Assembly (NCBI RefSeq): GCF_002205645.1
Contig: NZ_NIOF01000001.1
Span: 1 to 64,000, forward strand
Length of the DNA: 64,000 nt
Source of the DNA: Roseateles aquatilis
GTDB taxonomy: Bacteria > Pseudomonadota > Gammaproteobacteria > Burkholderiales > Burkholderiaceae_C
Reading direction: 5' to 3'
How positions within the stretch are numbered: position 1 is the first letter of the stretch; every line of letters begins with the position of its first letter. The position numbers and the translations under genes were made by a program. The notes beneath the pieces are model-generated. The model did not search any database and was not told where the DNA came from. It saw nothing but the letters and a program-made list of their open reading frames with translations. Of this stretch, positions 55,111 through 64,000 are shown piece after piece.

Positions 55111-57213
55111 ATGTCCCGCAAGACCCCCATCGAGCACTACCGAAACATCGGCATCTCGGCGCACATCGACGCCGGCAAGACGACGACGACGGAGCGCATC
55201 CTGTTCTATACCGGGGTCAATCACAAGATCGGCGAAGTCCACGATGGCGCCGCCACGATGGACTGGATGGAGCAGGAGCAGGAGCGTGGCATCACCATCA
55301 CGTCCGCGGCGACGACCTGCTTCTGGAAGGGCATGGACCGCTCCTATCCCGAGCATCGCATCAACATCATCGACACCCCGGGGCACGTCGACTTCACCAT
55401 CGAGGTGGAGCGCTCCATGCGCGTGCTGGACGGCGCGGTGATGGTGTACGACTCGGTCGGCGGCGTGCAGCCGCAATCCGAGACCGTCTGGCGCCAGGCC
55501 AACAAGTACAAGGTGCCGCGGCTGGCCTTCGTCAACAAGATGGACCGCGTCGGCGCGGACTTCTTCCGCGTGCGCCAGATGATGGTTGACCGCCTGAAGG
55601 CCAACCCCGTGCCCATCGTGCTGCCGATCGGCGCGGAAGACCAGTTCAAGGGCGTGATCGACCTGCTCAAGATGAAGGCCATCTATTGGGACGACGCCTC
55701 GCAGGGCATGAAGTTCGAATACAGGGACATCCCGGCCGAGCTCAGGGCGCAGGCCGACGAGTGGCACGAGAAGCTGGTCGAGGTCGCCGCCGAGGCCGAC
55801 GAGGAGCTCATGAACAAGTACCTCGAGTCCGGCACGCTGACCGAGGAAGAGATCCGCCGCGCGATCCGCCAGCGCACCATCGCCGGCGAGATCCAGCCCA
55901 TGCTGTGCGGCACCGCCTTCAAGAACAAGGGCGTGCAGCGCATGCTGGACGCGGTGATCGACTTCATGCCGTCGCCCATCGACATCCCGCCGGTGCACGG
56001 CACCGACGACGATGAGCAGGACACCGTCCGCAAGGCCGACGACAACGAGAAGTTCAGCGCCCTCGCCTTCAAGCTGATGACCGATCCGTATGTGGGTCAG
56101 CTGACCTTCGTGCGGGTGTACTCGGGCATCCTGAAATCGGGCGACGCGGTCTACAACCCGACGCGCGGCAAGAAGGAACGCATTGGCCGCATCCTGCAGA
56201 TGCACGCCAACCAGCGGGAGGAGATCAAGGAGATCCTGGCCGGCGACATCGCCGCCTGCGTGGGCCTGCGCGACGTCACCACCGGCGAGACCCTGTGCGA
56301 TCCCGAGGCCATCATCACGCTGGAGAAGATGATCTTCCCGGAGCCGGTGATCTCGCAGGCGGTGGAGCCCAAGACCAAGGCCGACCAGGAGAAGATGGGC
56401 ATCGCGCTGGGCCGCCTGGCCGCGGAGGATCCGTCCTTCCGCGTGCGCACCGACGAGGAGTCCGGCCAGACCATCATCTCCGGCATGGGCGAGCTCCATC
56501 TGGAAATCATCGTCGACCGCATGAAGCGCGAGTTCAGCGTCGAGGCCAACGTCGGCAAGCCGCAGGTGGCCTACCGCGAGACCATCCGCAAGCGGGTCGA
56601 GGACGTGGAGGGCAAGTTCGTGCGCCAGTCCGGCGGCAAGGGCCAGTACGGCCACGTCGTCTTCACCGTCGAGCCGCAGGAGCCGGGCAAGGGCTTCGAG
56701 TTCGTCGACGCGATCAAGGGCGGCGTGGTGCCGCGCGAGTACATCCCGGCCGTCGAGAAGGGCGTCATCGACACCCTGCCCAACGGCGTGCTGGCCGGCT
56801 ATCCGGTGGTGGACGTCAAGGTGACGCTGACCTTCGGCTCGTACCACGATGTGGACTCGAACGAGAACGCCTTCAAGATGGCCGCGTCCATGGGCTTCAA
56901 GGAAGCCTGCCGGCGCGCCAGTCCGGTGATCCTGGAGCCGATGATGGCGGTCGAGGTCGAGACGCCCGAGGACTATGCCGGCACCGTGATGGGAGACCTG
57001 TCCAGCCGTCGCGGCATGGTGCAGGGCATGGACGACATGGTCGGCGGCGGCAAGACCATCAAGGCCGAGGTGCCGCTGTCGGAGATGTTCGGGTACTCCA
57101 CCTCGCTGCGTTCGGCGACGCAGGGTCGCGCGACCTACACGATGGAGTTCAAGCATTACAGCGAGGCGCCGAAGAACGTCGCCGACGCCATCGTGACATC
57201 GCGGGCGAAGTAA
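55111..57213 (+). CDS. fusA: Elongation factor G
   Basis: The 700-residue GTPase drives tRNA and mRNA translocation on the ribosome and ribosome recycling. G1 is AHIDAGKT (17-24), G2 includes [11 protein letters not shown]3 is DTPGHVDF and G4 NKMD. Domains II-V follow, with the domain IV block [10 protein letters not shown]. Length is normal. It is not flanked by rpsL, rpsG or tuf as in the str operon, so it is a stand-alone gene, likely a second EF-G copy. Upstream is a leader of uncertain length and a palindrome cluster. A terminator follows. Confidence 0.96.
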   Translation: MSRKTPIEHYRNIGISAHIDAGKTTTTERILFYTGVNHKIGEVHDGAATMDWMEQEQERGITITSAATTCFWKGMDRSYPEHRINIIDTPGHVDFTIEVERSMRVLDGAVMVYDSVGGVQPQSETVWRQANKYKVPRLAFVNKMDRVGADFFRVRQMMVDRLKANPVPIVLPIGAEDQFKGVIDLLKMKAIYWDDASQGMKFEYRDIPAELRAQADEWHEKLVEVAAEADEELMNKYLESGTLTEEEIRRAIRQRTIAGEIQPMLCGTAFKNKGVQRMLDAVIDFMPSPIDIPPVHGTDDDEQDTVRKADDNEKFSALAFKLMTDPYVGQLTFVRVYSGILKSGDAVYNPTRGKKERIGRILQMHANQREEIKEILAGDIAACVGLRDVTTGETLCDPEAIITLEKMIFPEPVISQAVEPKTKADQEKMGIALGRLAAEDPSFRVRTDEESGQTIISGMGELHLEIIVDRMKREFSVEANVGKPQVAYRETIRKRVEDVEGKFVRQSGGKGQYGHVVFTVEPQEPGKGFEFVDAIKGGVVPREYIPAVEKGVIDTLPNGVLAGYPVVDVKVTLTFGSYHDVDSNENAFKMAASMGFKEACRRASPVILEPMMAVEVETPEDYAGTVMGDLSSRRGMVQGMDDMVGGGKTIKAEVPLSEMFGYSTSLRSATQGRATYTMEFKHYSEAPKNVADAIVTSRAK

Positions 57214-57233
57214 GCCGTCCACCTCGCTTCATG

Positions 57234-57264
57234 AAGGGCGCCGCGCGCAAGCCGGCGCCCTTTT
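57234..57264 (+). terminator. Terminator of fusA
   Basis: GGGCGCCG, a 9-base loop and CGGCGCCC followed by TTTTG, just after the fusA stop codon. Confidence 0.85.
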
Positions 57265-57388
57265 GTCGCGCCTCACGCGCGCTGTCGCACGCCCATCGCA
57301 CCGCCATTCGTCATGCCCAGGCAAACCCGGTCGGGGTCGCGCCGGGGCGGCGTCTATGCTGCCGGCACTCTTCATCCCAGGGTGCCCC

Positions 57389-60300
57389 ATGCCGAACAAG
57401 ACGCTCACGAAGCGGGCCGCGATCTCTTCTCTTTCGACCCGTTTCTCGACCCGCTTCCCCGTCACGCCCGCCCGCGCGGGCGTGATCGCTTTCGGCCTGG
57501 TCCTGCAGGCCGGTGCCGCCTTCGCGGCCGAGAGCCCGTCGGCCACGCCAACCACCACGCCCGCCACCGCGGCCTCGGCGCCCGCGGCCAAGTGGAACGT
57601 CAACCAGCCGCCCGGCGAGAAGCGCATCGCCCAGCTGGACGTGCGCACCGGCACCTGGATGTCCGTCGACGTGAGCCCGGACGGCAAGCAGGTCGTGTTC
57701 GACCTGCTCGGCGACCTGTATGTGATGCCCATCGCGGGAGGCGAGGCCAAGGCGCTGACGCATTCGATCGCGTGGGAAATGCAGCCGCGCTTCTCGCCCG
57801 ACGGCAAGCAGATCGCCTACGTCTCCGACGCCGGCGGCGGCGACAACATCTGGGTCATGAACGCCGACGGCAGCAACGCCCGCGCGCTGACGACCGAAGA
57901 CTTCCGCCTGCTCAACAACCCGGTCTGGCATCCGGGCGGCAAGTACATCGCGGCACGCAAGCACTTCACCGGTACCCGCTCGCTGGGCAGCGGCGAGATC
58001 TGGCTCTATCACGTCGACGGCGGCAAGGGCCAGCAGCTCAACGAGAAGCCCAACTGGCAGAAGGACCTGGGCGAGCCCGCCCTGTCGCCCGATGGCAAGT
58101 TCCTGTACTACTCGCAGGACAGCACCCCGGGCCGCACCTTCGAGTACAACAAGAACAGCACCGGCGAAATCTTCCGCATCTACCGCCAGGACCTGAGCGA
58201 CGGCACGACCGAGTCCTTCGTCAGCGGCCCCGGCGGCGCGATCCGCCCGACGCCCTCCCCCGACGGTCGCTACCTCGCCTTCATCCGCCGCCTGCGCAAC
58301 GACGCAGGCAGCCAGACGACGCTGTTCCTGAAGGACCTCAAGACCGGCCGCGAGTTCCCCGCCTGGACCGGCATGGAGCGCGACCTGCAGGAGTCGTGGT
58401 CGGTGCACGGCGTCTATCCGGGCATCGCCTGGATGCCCGACAGCAAGCAGGTCGTGGCCTGGGCGCAGGGCAAGCTGTGGCGCATCGACCCGTTCAAGTC
58501 GACCGTCGCCGAGATCCCCTTCCATGTGAAGGACGAGCGCCAGGTCACGCCCGCGTTGCGCTTCGCGCACGAGGTCGCGCCGGCGACCTTCGAGTCGCGC
58601 ATGATGCGCTGGGTCAAGGTGGCGCCGGACGGCAAGCGGGTGGTGTTCTCGGCCGCCGGGTATCTCTATGTCAGCGAGTTGCGTGACGGCCTGCCGGTCG
58701 GCGAGGCTCGCCGGCTGACGAAGCAGACCGATCGCTTCGAGTACTTCCCCGCGTTCTCTCGCGATGGCGGGCGGATCGTCTACGTCAGCTGGAACGACAC
58801 CGAGCAGGCACGCGTGCGCACGCTCGATCTGGCCAGCGGCCGCGAGAGCGTCGTCACGCCGGAGCCGGGCAAGTACCTGTCGCCGGCGTTCTCGCCCGAC
58901 GGCAAGACCATCGCCTATCAAAAGGCCAGGGGCGGCTACCTGACTTCCCCCTGGAACAGCCTGGAGCCCGGCATCTACGTCGCCTCCGCCGACGGCAAGG
59001 GCCAGCCGCGCCGCGTGACCAAGGACGGCGAAGCGCCGCAGTTCGGCGCCGACAACGACACGCTCTACGTCACCCGGTTGCAGCGCACCGGTGAGGTCGA
59101 TTCCAACCATCAACTGATCCGCCTGGGCCTGACGGAGCGCAGCGAGCTCGCCGTCGCCAAGAGCGAGTTCGCCACGACCTTCACCGTATCGCCGGACGGC
59201 CAGTGGCTGGGCTTCTCGGAACGCTTCCACACCTACATCACGCCGCTCGCGCCCAGCGGCAAGCTGCAGACCATCGGCCCCAAGGCCGACGCCATGCCGG
59301 TGAAGAAGCTGGACGTCAACGCGGCCGACGACCTGCAGTGGTCGGGTGACAGCAAGTCACTGCACTACGCGCTGGGCAATGAGCTCTTCAGCGTGTCCAT
59401 CGAGCAGGCCATGAAGCCCGGCTTCAAGCCCTCGGAACACGGCGCGAAGATCGCCCTGACGCTGACCGCGGACAAGCCGCGCGGCCGCGTCGCCGTCGTC
59501 GGCGCGCGCATCGTCACGATGAACGCGCAGCGGCCCGACGAGGTCATCGAGGACGGCGCCATCCTGGTGGAGAACGACCGCATCGTCGCCATCGGGCCGC
59601 GCGCGTCGGTGACCCTTCCGGCCGGCACCGAGGTGATCCAGGCCGCGGGCAAGACGGTCATCCCCGGGCTCATCGACGCGCACTGGCATGGCACGATGGC
59701 GGAGAGCGAGATCATCCCGCAGCAAAGCTGGATCAATTACGCCTCGCTCGCCTTCGGGCTGACGACGCTGCACGACCCGTCCAATCGCACCAGCGATATC
59801 TACACCCAGTCCGAGATGCAGCGCACGGGGCGCGTGGTGGCGCCGCGGATCTATTCCACAGGCACGGTGCTGTACGGCGCGAAGGCGGACTTCTCGGCGG
59901 TCATCAACAACCTCGAAGACGCGCAAACCCATCTGAAACGGCTTCGGGCGGCGGGCGCAATCAGCGTCAAGAGCTACAACCAGCCGCGACGGGATCAGCG
60001 CCAGCAGGTGCTCGAAGCCGCGCGCGGGACCGACATGATGGTCGTGCCGGAAGGCGGGTCGCTGTTCCAGCTCAACATGAACATGATCGTCGACGGCCAC
60101 ACCGGCATCGAGCACGCGCTCCCCGTCGGCAAGGTCTATGACGATGTGAAGCAGCTGTGGCCGCAGACGCAGGTCGGCTACACGCCGACGCTCAACGTCG
60201 CCTATGGCGGCCTCGACGGGGAACACTACTGGTACGCCCGCACCGATGTCTGGCGCCATCCCATCCTCAGCCGCTATGTGCCCAAGGCCGTGCTGGAACC

Positions 60301-60790
60301 CCGCAGCGTGCGGCGCGAAACAGCACCCGAGGAAGACTTCAACGTCATCCAGGTCGCCAGGACCGCGACAGAACTCCAGCGTGCCGGCGTGCCCGTCAAT
60401 ATCGGCGCCCATGGGCAGCGGGAAGGTCTCGGGGCGCATTGGGAAATGTGGATGATGGGCCTCGGTGGAATGACCTCGCTGGAAGCCATCCGGACCGCAA
60501 CGCTCAATCCGGCGCGCTACCTCGGGCTGGACAAGGACATCGGGTCGTTGGAGCCAGGGAAGCTGGCCGACCTGGTCATCCTCGATGGGGACGTGCTCAA
60601 GGACATTCGGCAGAGCGACCGCATCAGCAAGGTCATGCAGGGGGGGCGTGTCTTTGACATCCCGTCAATGAACGAGATCTGGCCGGTGAAGAAAAACCGG
60701 CGGCCGTTCTTCTTCGATGGGGTGAATGCTAGCGCGCCAGTGGATGCGGATGCGGCTGGGGTGGAGACGGGTCACGGGCATGGGGATTGA
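57389..60790 (+). CDS. Exported amidohydrolase with TolB-like beta-propeller
   Basis: The 1133-residue protein has a long n-region signal peptide (to about residue 47), a WD40-like PD40/TolB propeller (about 70-690, repeats of the type FSPDGKQIAYVSDA and SPDGRYLAFIRR) and a C-terminal amidohydrolase domain (about 700-1110). The metal motif HxH is His765-Trp-His767 (LIDAHWHGTM), Lys861 (VKSYNQPRR) is the likely carboxylated lysine, and further His lie in GHTGIEHAL and GAHGQREGLGAH. Such proteins may be periplasmic peptidases or imidazolonepropionase-like hydrolases; the substrate is unknown. The C-terminus ends with GHGHGD. Confidence 0.88.
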   Translation: MPNKTLTKRAAISSLSTRFSTRFPVTPARAGVIAFGLVLQAGAAFAAESPSATPTTTPATAASAPAAKWNVNQPPGEKRIAQLDVRTGTWMSVDVSPDGKQVVFDLLGDLYVMPIAGGEAKALTHSIAWEMQPRFSPDGKQIAYVSDAGGGDNIWVMNADGSNARALTTEDFRLLNNPVWHPGGKYIAARKHFTGTRSLGSGEIWLYHVDGGKGQQLNEKPNWQKDLGEPALSPDGKFLYYSQDSTPGRTFEYNKNSTGEIFRIYRQDLSDGTTESFVSGPGGAIRPTPSPDGRYLAFIRRLRNDAGSQTTLFLKDLKTGREFPAWTGMERDLQESWSVHGVYPGIAWMPDSKQVVAWAQGKLWRIDPFKSTVAEIPFHVKDERQVTPALRFAHEVAPATFESRMMRWVKVAPDGKRVVFSAAGYLYVSELRDGLPVGEARRLTKQTDRFEYFPAFSRDGGRIVYVSWNDTEQARVRTLDLASGRESVVTPEPGKYLSPAFSPDGKTIAYQKARGGYLTSPWNSLEPGIYVASADGKGQPRRVTKDGEAPQFGADNDTLYVTRLQRTGEVDSNHQLIRLGLTERSELAVAKSEFATTFTVSPDGQWLGFSERFHTYITPLAPSGKLQTIGPKADAMPVKKLDVNAADDLQWSGDSKSLHYALGNELFSVSIEQAMKPGFKPSEHGAKIALTLTADKPRGRVAVVGARIVTMNAQRPDEVIEDGAILVENDRIVAIGPRASVTLPAGTEVIQAAGKTVIPGLIDAHWHGTMAESEIIPQQSWINYASLAFGLTTLHDPSNRTSDIYTQSEMQRTGRVVAPRIYSTGTVLYGAKADFSAVINNLEDAQTHLKRLRAAGAISVKSYNQPRRDQRQQVLEAARGTDMMVVPEGGSLFQLNMNMIVDGHTGIEHALPVGKVYDDVKQLWPQTQVGYTPTLNVAYGGLDGEHYWYARTDVWRHPILSRYVPKAVLEPRSVRRETAPEEDFNVIQVARTATELQRAGVPVNIGAHGQREGLGAHWEMWMMGLGGMTSLEAIRTATLNPARYLGLDKDIGSLEPGKLADLVILDGDVLKDIRQSDRISKVMQGGRVFDIPSMNEIWPVKKNRRPFFFDGVNASAPVDADAAGVETGHGHGD

Positions 60791-61209
60791 TGGGTTCTTC
60801 CCCCCCCTCTTTCGCTTTTGCCAGAGCCCGCCGGGATTTCGCCCCGGCGGGCGAGTCCCTTTCTGGTCGCGCCCAGAAAGGAACCAAAGAAGCGCTTGGA
60901 CTCCCGGCGAGCTTGCTCGCTGACACGCGGTCCGTCGCTCGTCACTGCGCTCCGAGACTCGTCCAGCACTGCTACTGGAACCCCCACCACTCGCTGACGT
61001 CCCACCGCCTCGCTGCGAAGGCTTGCCCGCTTTCGCGGGACGCGCCCACCGAGCTAATCAGCACCTCGCTGGCGCGCATTCGCCTCTCTGCAAATACTGG
61101 CTGCGGTGTGGGCGGCCATTGAGCGGTCGAGCCTCTCGCTGCGGTTCGTTCGACTCGTGGCAGCGTGGGCTGCGGCGCGGGGCGCGGCCCGCGTCAAGCC
61201 TGGCTCGTC
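60791..61209. repeat. Non-coding, repeat-like stretch
   Basis: This 419-base gap between the convergent propeller-amidohydrolase and dut genes contains the two hairpins above and then a run of GCTCGCT, CGTCGCTCGTC and TGCGCTCC words. It has no plausible gene; open frames are shadow-like. The GAGTCCCTTTCTGG...CCAGAAAGG part matches from memory a common intergenic repeat type of Burkholderiales, which I cannot name. Confidence 0.5.
60826..60852 (+). terminator. Strong hairpin after the propeller amidohydrolase
   Basis: GCCCGCCGGG and CCCGGCGGGC form a 10-bp perfect stem with a 7-base loop. A second hairpin, CCTTTCTGG/CCAGAAAGG, follows at 60858-60881. The pair resembles a dispersed repeat seen in many betaproteobacterial genomes more than a simple terminator, as the T-run is weak. 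Confidence 0.5.
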
Positions 61210-61659
61210 TCAGGCTTTGCCGGTCGAGCCGAAGCCGCCCTCGCCACGCGCCGACATGTCGAATTCTTCGACAACCCGGAAAGCCGCCTGCACCACGGGC
61301 ACGATGACCATCTGCGCGATGCGCTCCATGGGCTGGATCGTGAACGCGTCCTTGCCGCGGTTCCACACGCTGACCATCAACTGACCCTGGTAGTCCGAGT
61401 CGATCAGGCCCACCAGGTTGCCCAGCACGATGCCGTGCTTGTGGCCCAGGCCGGAGCGCGGCAGGATCATCGCGGCCAGGCCAGGGTCGCCGATGTGAAT
61501 CGCCAGGCCGGTCGGGATCAGCGTCGTGTCGCCAGGCGCGAGCACGATCGCGTCGTCGAGGCAGGCGCGCAGGTCCAGGCCGGCGCTGCCCGTCGTCGCG
61601 TAAGCCGGCAGTTGCTCGGCCATGCGGCGGTCCAGCACTTTCAGGTCGATGGTGGTCAT
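61210..61659 (-). CDS. dut: dUTP diphosphatase
   Basis: The 149-residue enzyme hydrolyses dUTP to dUMP, keeping uracil out of DNA and feeding dTMP synthesis. All five dUTPase motifs are visible: [39 protein letters not shown] and the C-terminal [10 protein letters not shown]. It works as a homotrimer. Length matches E. coli Dut. The gene lies 68 bases downstream of coaBC, the standard dfp-dut order, so the two are probably one transcription unit. Confidence 0.97.
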   Translation of the reverse strand: MTTIDLKVLDRRMAEQLPAYATTGSAGLDLRACLDDAIVLAPGDTTLIPTGLAIHIGDPGLAAMILPRSGLGHKHGIVLGNLVGLIDSDYQGQLMVSVWNRGKDAFTIQPMERIAQMVIVPVVQAAFRVVEEFDMSARGEGGFGSTGKA

Positions 61660-61727
61660 GAGGTCGGGAGGGAAATACGAATGAGCCGACGCCGCCTGGG
61701 GCCGGCGCCGGAAGAAGGCCTGCGGAT

Positions 61728-62957
61728 TCAGGCGTTGTAGGTCGTCAGCCGCTGCGCGATCTCGCGCACCAGCTCGCGGGCCAGGGTCAGCTTGTCGGCG
61801 CGAGAGAGCTCGCGTTCGCCGCGGGCGTCGACCAGGGTCAGGGCGTTGTCGTCCTGGCCGAAGGTGGCCGGTCCGACGTTGGCCACGATCAGCGGGACGT
61901 TCTTGCGCTGGCGCTTCTCGCGGGCATGCTTGATCAGGTCCTGGCTCTCGGCCGCGAAACCCACGCACATCGGCGGATGCGGCAGCGCCGCGACGGTCGC
62001 CAGGATGTCGGGGTTCTCGGCCAGTTCCAGCCCGGGCGCGACAGCCTCGCCCGCCTTGGCGTTCTTCTTGATCTTGTGTTCGTGCGTCTGCGCGGGCCGC
62101 CAGTCGGCCACCGCCGCGGTGGCGACGAAGGCGTGATGCGACGCCGCCAGCGGCAGCACGGCGTCGAGCATCTCGCGCGCGCTCTGCACGTCGATGCGCC
62201 GCACGCCCAGCGGCGTCGGCAGGTGGACCGGACCGGCGACCAGCGTCACCTCGGCGCCCGCCTCCGCCGCGGCGCGCGCGACAGCGAAGCCCATCTTGCC
62301 GCTGGAGCGGTTCGTGATACCGCGCACCGGGTCGATCGCTTCGTAGGTCGGGCCCGCGGTGATCAGGACCTTGCGGCCCACCAGCACCTTGGGCTGGAAG
62401 TGCGCCACGACGTGCTCCAGCAGTTGCTGCGGCTCCAGCATGCGGCCGTCGCCGACCTCGCCGCAGGCCTGGTCGCCAGACCCCACGCCCAGGACCTTGG
62501 CGCCGTCGGCCTCGACCTGCGCCAGATTGCGCTGCGTCGCCGGGTGGGCCCACATCTCGCGGTTCATGGCCGGGGCCAGCAGCAGCGCGCAGCGCTGGGC
62601 GGGACGCGCCAGCGCCGTCAGCGACATCAGCTCGTCGGCGCGGCCCTGCGCCAGCTTGGCGATCATGTCGGCGCTGGCCGGCGCGATCAGCATCACGTCG
62701 GCCTCGCGGGTCAGGTTGATGTGCGCCATGTTGTTGTCCGGGCGCGCATCCCATTGGCTGGTGAACACGGGACGGTTGGACAGCGCCTGCATGGTGACCG
62801 GCGTGATGAAGGCCTGCGCGGCCTCGGTCATCAGCACCTGCACCGTGGCGCCGGCCTTCACCAGCAAGCGGGTGAGCTCCGCGATCTTGTAGCAGGCGAT
62901 GCCGCCGGAGAGCCCCAGCAGGACATGCCGGCCGGCCAGTGAATTGGATTCGGACAT
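61728..62957 (-). CDS. coaBC: Phosphopantothenoylcysteine decarboxylase/synthetase
   Basis: The 409-residue bifunctional flavoprotein makes 4'-phosphopantetheine precursors of coenzyme A. The N-terminal CoaC part has [16 protein letters not shown], the catalytic His in [13 protein letters not shown] and the PAMNREMW and [10 protein letters not shown] blocks. The C-terminal CoaB part begins [20 protein letters not shown], followed by [10 protein letters not shown] and AAVADWRP. The ATG at 62957 is preceded, at 8 bases, by a TAGAGT hexamer with no Shine-Dalgarno sequence, so the mRNA is likely leaderless. dut follows. Confidence 0.95.
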   Translation of the reverse strand: MSESNSLAGRHVLLGLSGGIACYKIAELTRLLVKAGATVQVLMTEAAQAFITPVTMQALSNRPVFTSQWDARPDNNMAHINLTREADVMLIAPASADMIAKLAQGRADELMSLTALARPAQRCALLLAPAMNREMWAHPATQRNLAQVEADGAKVLGVGSGDQACGEVGDGRMLEPQQLLEHVVAHFQPKVLVGRKVLITAGPTYEAIDPVRGITNRSSGKMGFAVARAAAEAGAEVTLVAGPVHLPTPLGVRRIDVQSAREMLDAVLPLAASHHAFVATAAVADWRPAQTHEHKIKKNAKAGEAVAPGLELAENPDILATVAALPHPPMCVGFAAESQDLIKHAREKRQRKNVPLIVANVGPATFGQDDNALTLVDARGERELSRADKLTLARELVREIAQRLTTYNA

Positions 62958-62965
62958 GGGGCGGA

Positions 62966-62971
62966 ACTCTA
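62966..62971 (-). promoter_or_regulatory. -10-like TAGAGT immediately before coaBC
   Basis: TAGAGT, then TCCGCCCC and the ATG of coaBC. Same layout as purN, parE and roxA. Confidence 0.4.
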
Positions 62972-63033
62972 CCAGCGGCCACCGCGCGGGGCGGCGCCGC
63001 ACGCCTTCGCCCCCACCGCGGTCCTGACCTTCG

Positions 63034-63888
63034 TCATGCGCCGGGCGCGTCGGCCTTGCGCCGGAATACCAGGTCCCACACCCCATGCCCCAGCTTCAGG
63101 CCACGGTGCTCGAACTTGGTCAGCGGGCGGTAGTCCGGCTTGTCCGAGTAACCGTCGGCGCGCGCCGACGTGTTGACCAGGTCCGGATCGGCGCTCAGCA
63201 CCTCCAGCATCTGCTGGGCATACGGCTCCCAGTCCGTCGCCAGGTGCAGGTAGCCGCCAGGGGCCAGGTGTCGCACCAGCTTGGCGACGAACTGCGGCTG
63301 GACCAGCCGACGCTTGTTGTGGCGCTTCTTGTGCCACGGATCGGGGAAATAGATGTGCACGCCCGCCAGCGATCCCGTGGGAATCATGCCGTCCAGCACC
63401 TCGACGGCGTCGTGCTGGAAGATGCGGATGTTGGGGATCTCCTGCTCGCCGATCAGCTTCAGCAAGGCGCCGACGCCCGGCTCGTGCACCTCGCAACCGA
63501 TGAAGTCGTGGTCCGCCAACGTGCGCGCGATCTGCGCCGTGGGACCGCCCATGCCGAAACCGATCTCGAAGACCACCGGCGCCTTGCGCCCGAACGTCGC
63601 CTCGAAGTCCAGCGGCTCCGCCTTGAACGGCAACACGAATCGCGGCCCGAGCTCGGCGAGCGCCTTGATCTGCCCCGTCCCCATGCGCCCCGCGCGGACG
63701 ACGAAGCTGCGGATGCGCGCGCGCGGATGCGATGCCCCTTCCCGACCCGCATCCTCGTGATCGCCCTCGCCAGCACCCGCATCGGCGTCATCGCTGTTGT
63801 TGGCGACATCGCCACCGGTGGCGTCTTGATGGGGCTGGGCGGGGTGATTCATGGCGAAGGTTGGAAGCGCTGGAGGGGCGAGAGACAT
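63034..63888 (-). CDS. trmB: tRNA (guanine-N7)-methyltransferase
   Basis: The 284-residue SAM-dependent methylase modifies G46 in the variable loop of many tRNAs. Motif I is [13 protein letters not shown]; the [33 protein letters not shown] and [13 protein letters not shown] blocks are signatures of TrmB. The first 55 residues are low-complexity and acidic. Two starts are possible, 63888 and 63852; neither has a Shine-Dalgarno sequence. The gene ends 76 bases before coaBC on the same strand. Confidence 0.93.
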   Translation of the reverse strand: MSLAPPALPTFAMNHPAQPHQDATGGDVANNSDDADAGAGEGDHEDAGREGASHPRARIRSFVVRAGRMGTGQIKALAELGPRFVLPFKAEPLDFEATFGRKAPVVFEIGFGMGGPTAQIARTLADHDFIGCEVHEPGVGALLKLIGEQEIPNIRIFQHDAVEVLDGMIPTGSLAGVHIYFPDPWHKKRHNKRRLVQPQFVAKLVRHLAPGGYLHLATDWEPYAQQMLEVLSADPDLVNTSARADGYSDKPDYRPLTKFEHRGLKLGHGVWDLVFRRKADAPGA

Positions 63889-63927
63889 GCGAGAAGCGAG
63901 AGCGTTTCGGTCGGAGGGATCCCAAAG

Positions 63928-63966
63928 GGCGCCCGTCCGATCCTGGGACTTGTGAGGACGGGCGCC
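63928..63966. terminator. Long inverted repeat near the right edge
   Basis: GGCGCCCGTCC (63928-63938) and GGACGGGCGCC (63956-63966) pair perfectly over 11 bp with a 17-base loop, followed by a second small hairpin (CTCCGGACTCCGGAG). It probably ends a transcript from beyond the window edge; the T-run is poor. Confidence 0.45.
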
Positions 63967-64000
63967 TCCGGACTCCGGAGACGTCTCGGTCTATCCGAGT

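Noticed and set aside
55111-57213. Tetracycline-resistance (TetM-type) ribosome protection protein
   Set aside because: Length, G motifs and domain IV sequence are those of true EF-G; the lack of str operon neighbours is explained by a second copy.

Overview
The window looks like a stretch of core chromosome from a GC-rich betaproteobacterium of the order Burkholderiales, probably near Roseateles/Mitsuaria/Rubrivivax. This is inferred from gene content and order (trxB end-rpmB-rpmG, dapA-bamC, dfp-dut, purN beside trpS, parE and parC in one cluster), very high third-position GC, and DUF3717/DUF1289- and DUF1653-type proteins typical of that order. No rRNA, tRNA, CRISPR array, insertion sequence or prophage was recognised. 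I annotate about 50 protein genes, one of them cut by the left edge.

Layout. 1-0.9 kb: end of thioredoxin reductase, then ribosomal proteins L28 and L33. 0.9-9.2 kb: DUF3016 secreted protein, a three-His-box fatty acid desaturase, an RsmB-like rRNA methylase, DUF1653 and DUF1345 proteins, purN, then trpS with a DUF3717/DUF1289 protein and a MATE exporter. 9.3-12.3 kb: an envelope-stress-like module (Spy/CpxP-like protein, OmpR-type regulator, HAMP histidine kinase). 12.4-18.2 kb: GtrA-like protein, EttA, an orphan peptide-binding protein, a His-rich EF-hand protein and a degenerate orphan response regulator. 18.5-25.7 kb: RhlE helicase, MnmC, a coiled-coil membrane protein, a monooxygenase-like ABM protein, a chemoreceptor and RpiA. 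25.9-32.2 kb: carotenoid oxygenase with DUF2141, a 4-TM protein, DAHP synthase, an EamA exporter and a divergent LysR regulator. 32.3-39.2 kb: PyrD and the topoisomerase IV cluster, with an acetyltransferase and a lytic transglycosylase between parE and parC. 39.5-46.7 kb: an amidohydrolase with a histone-H1-like tail, MFS carrier, SDR, methyltransferase, dapA, bamC and a small lipoprotein. 46.8-54.8 kb: RoxA-type ribosomal oxygenase, SlyD-like FKBP, an EAL/HDOD-type protein and a 7TM sensor kinase/LuxR regulator pair. 54.9-64 kb: stand-alone fusA, a TolB-propeller amidohydrolase, dut, coaBC and trmB.

Common themes. Much of the window serves translation and RNA modification (L28, L33, TrpS, RsmB-like, EttA, RhlE, MnmC, RoxA, EF-G, TrmB) or the cell envelope (Spy-like, BamC, lytic transglycosylase, exporters). 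Regulators are an LysR and three two-component sets, one of them an orphan.

No new multi-gene defence or mobile system is evident. The most interesting signals are small-scale. A repeated promoter layout places a -10-like hexamer 6-8 bases before the ATG with no ribosome binding site (purN, coaBC, parE, roxA and others), which suggests leaderless mRNAs. Perfect palindromes sit at the parE promoter and around the small lipoprotein's leader. Short tandem repeats of 5, 6, 8 and 13 bp lie in intergenic tails. A lysine-rich tail is fused to a secreted amidohydrolase.
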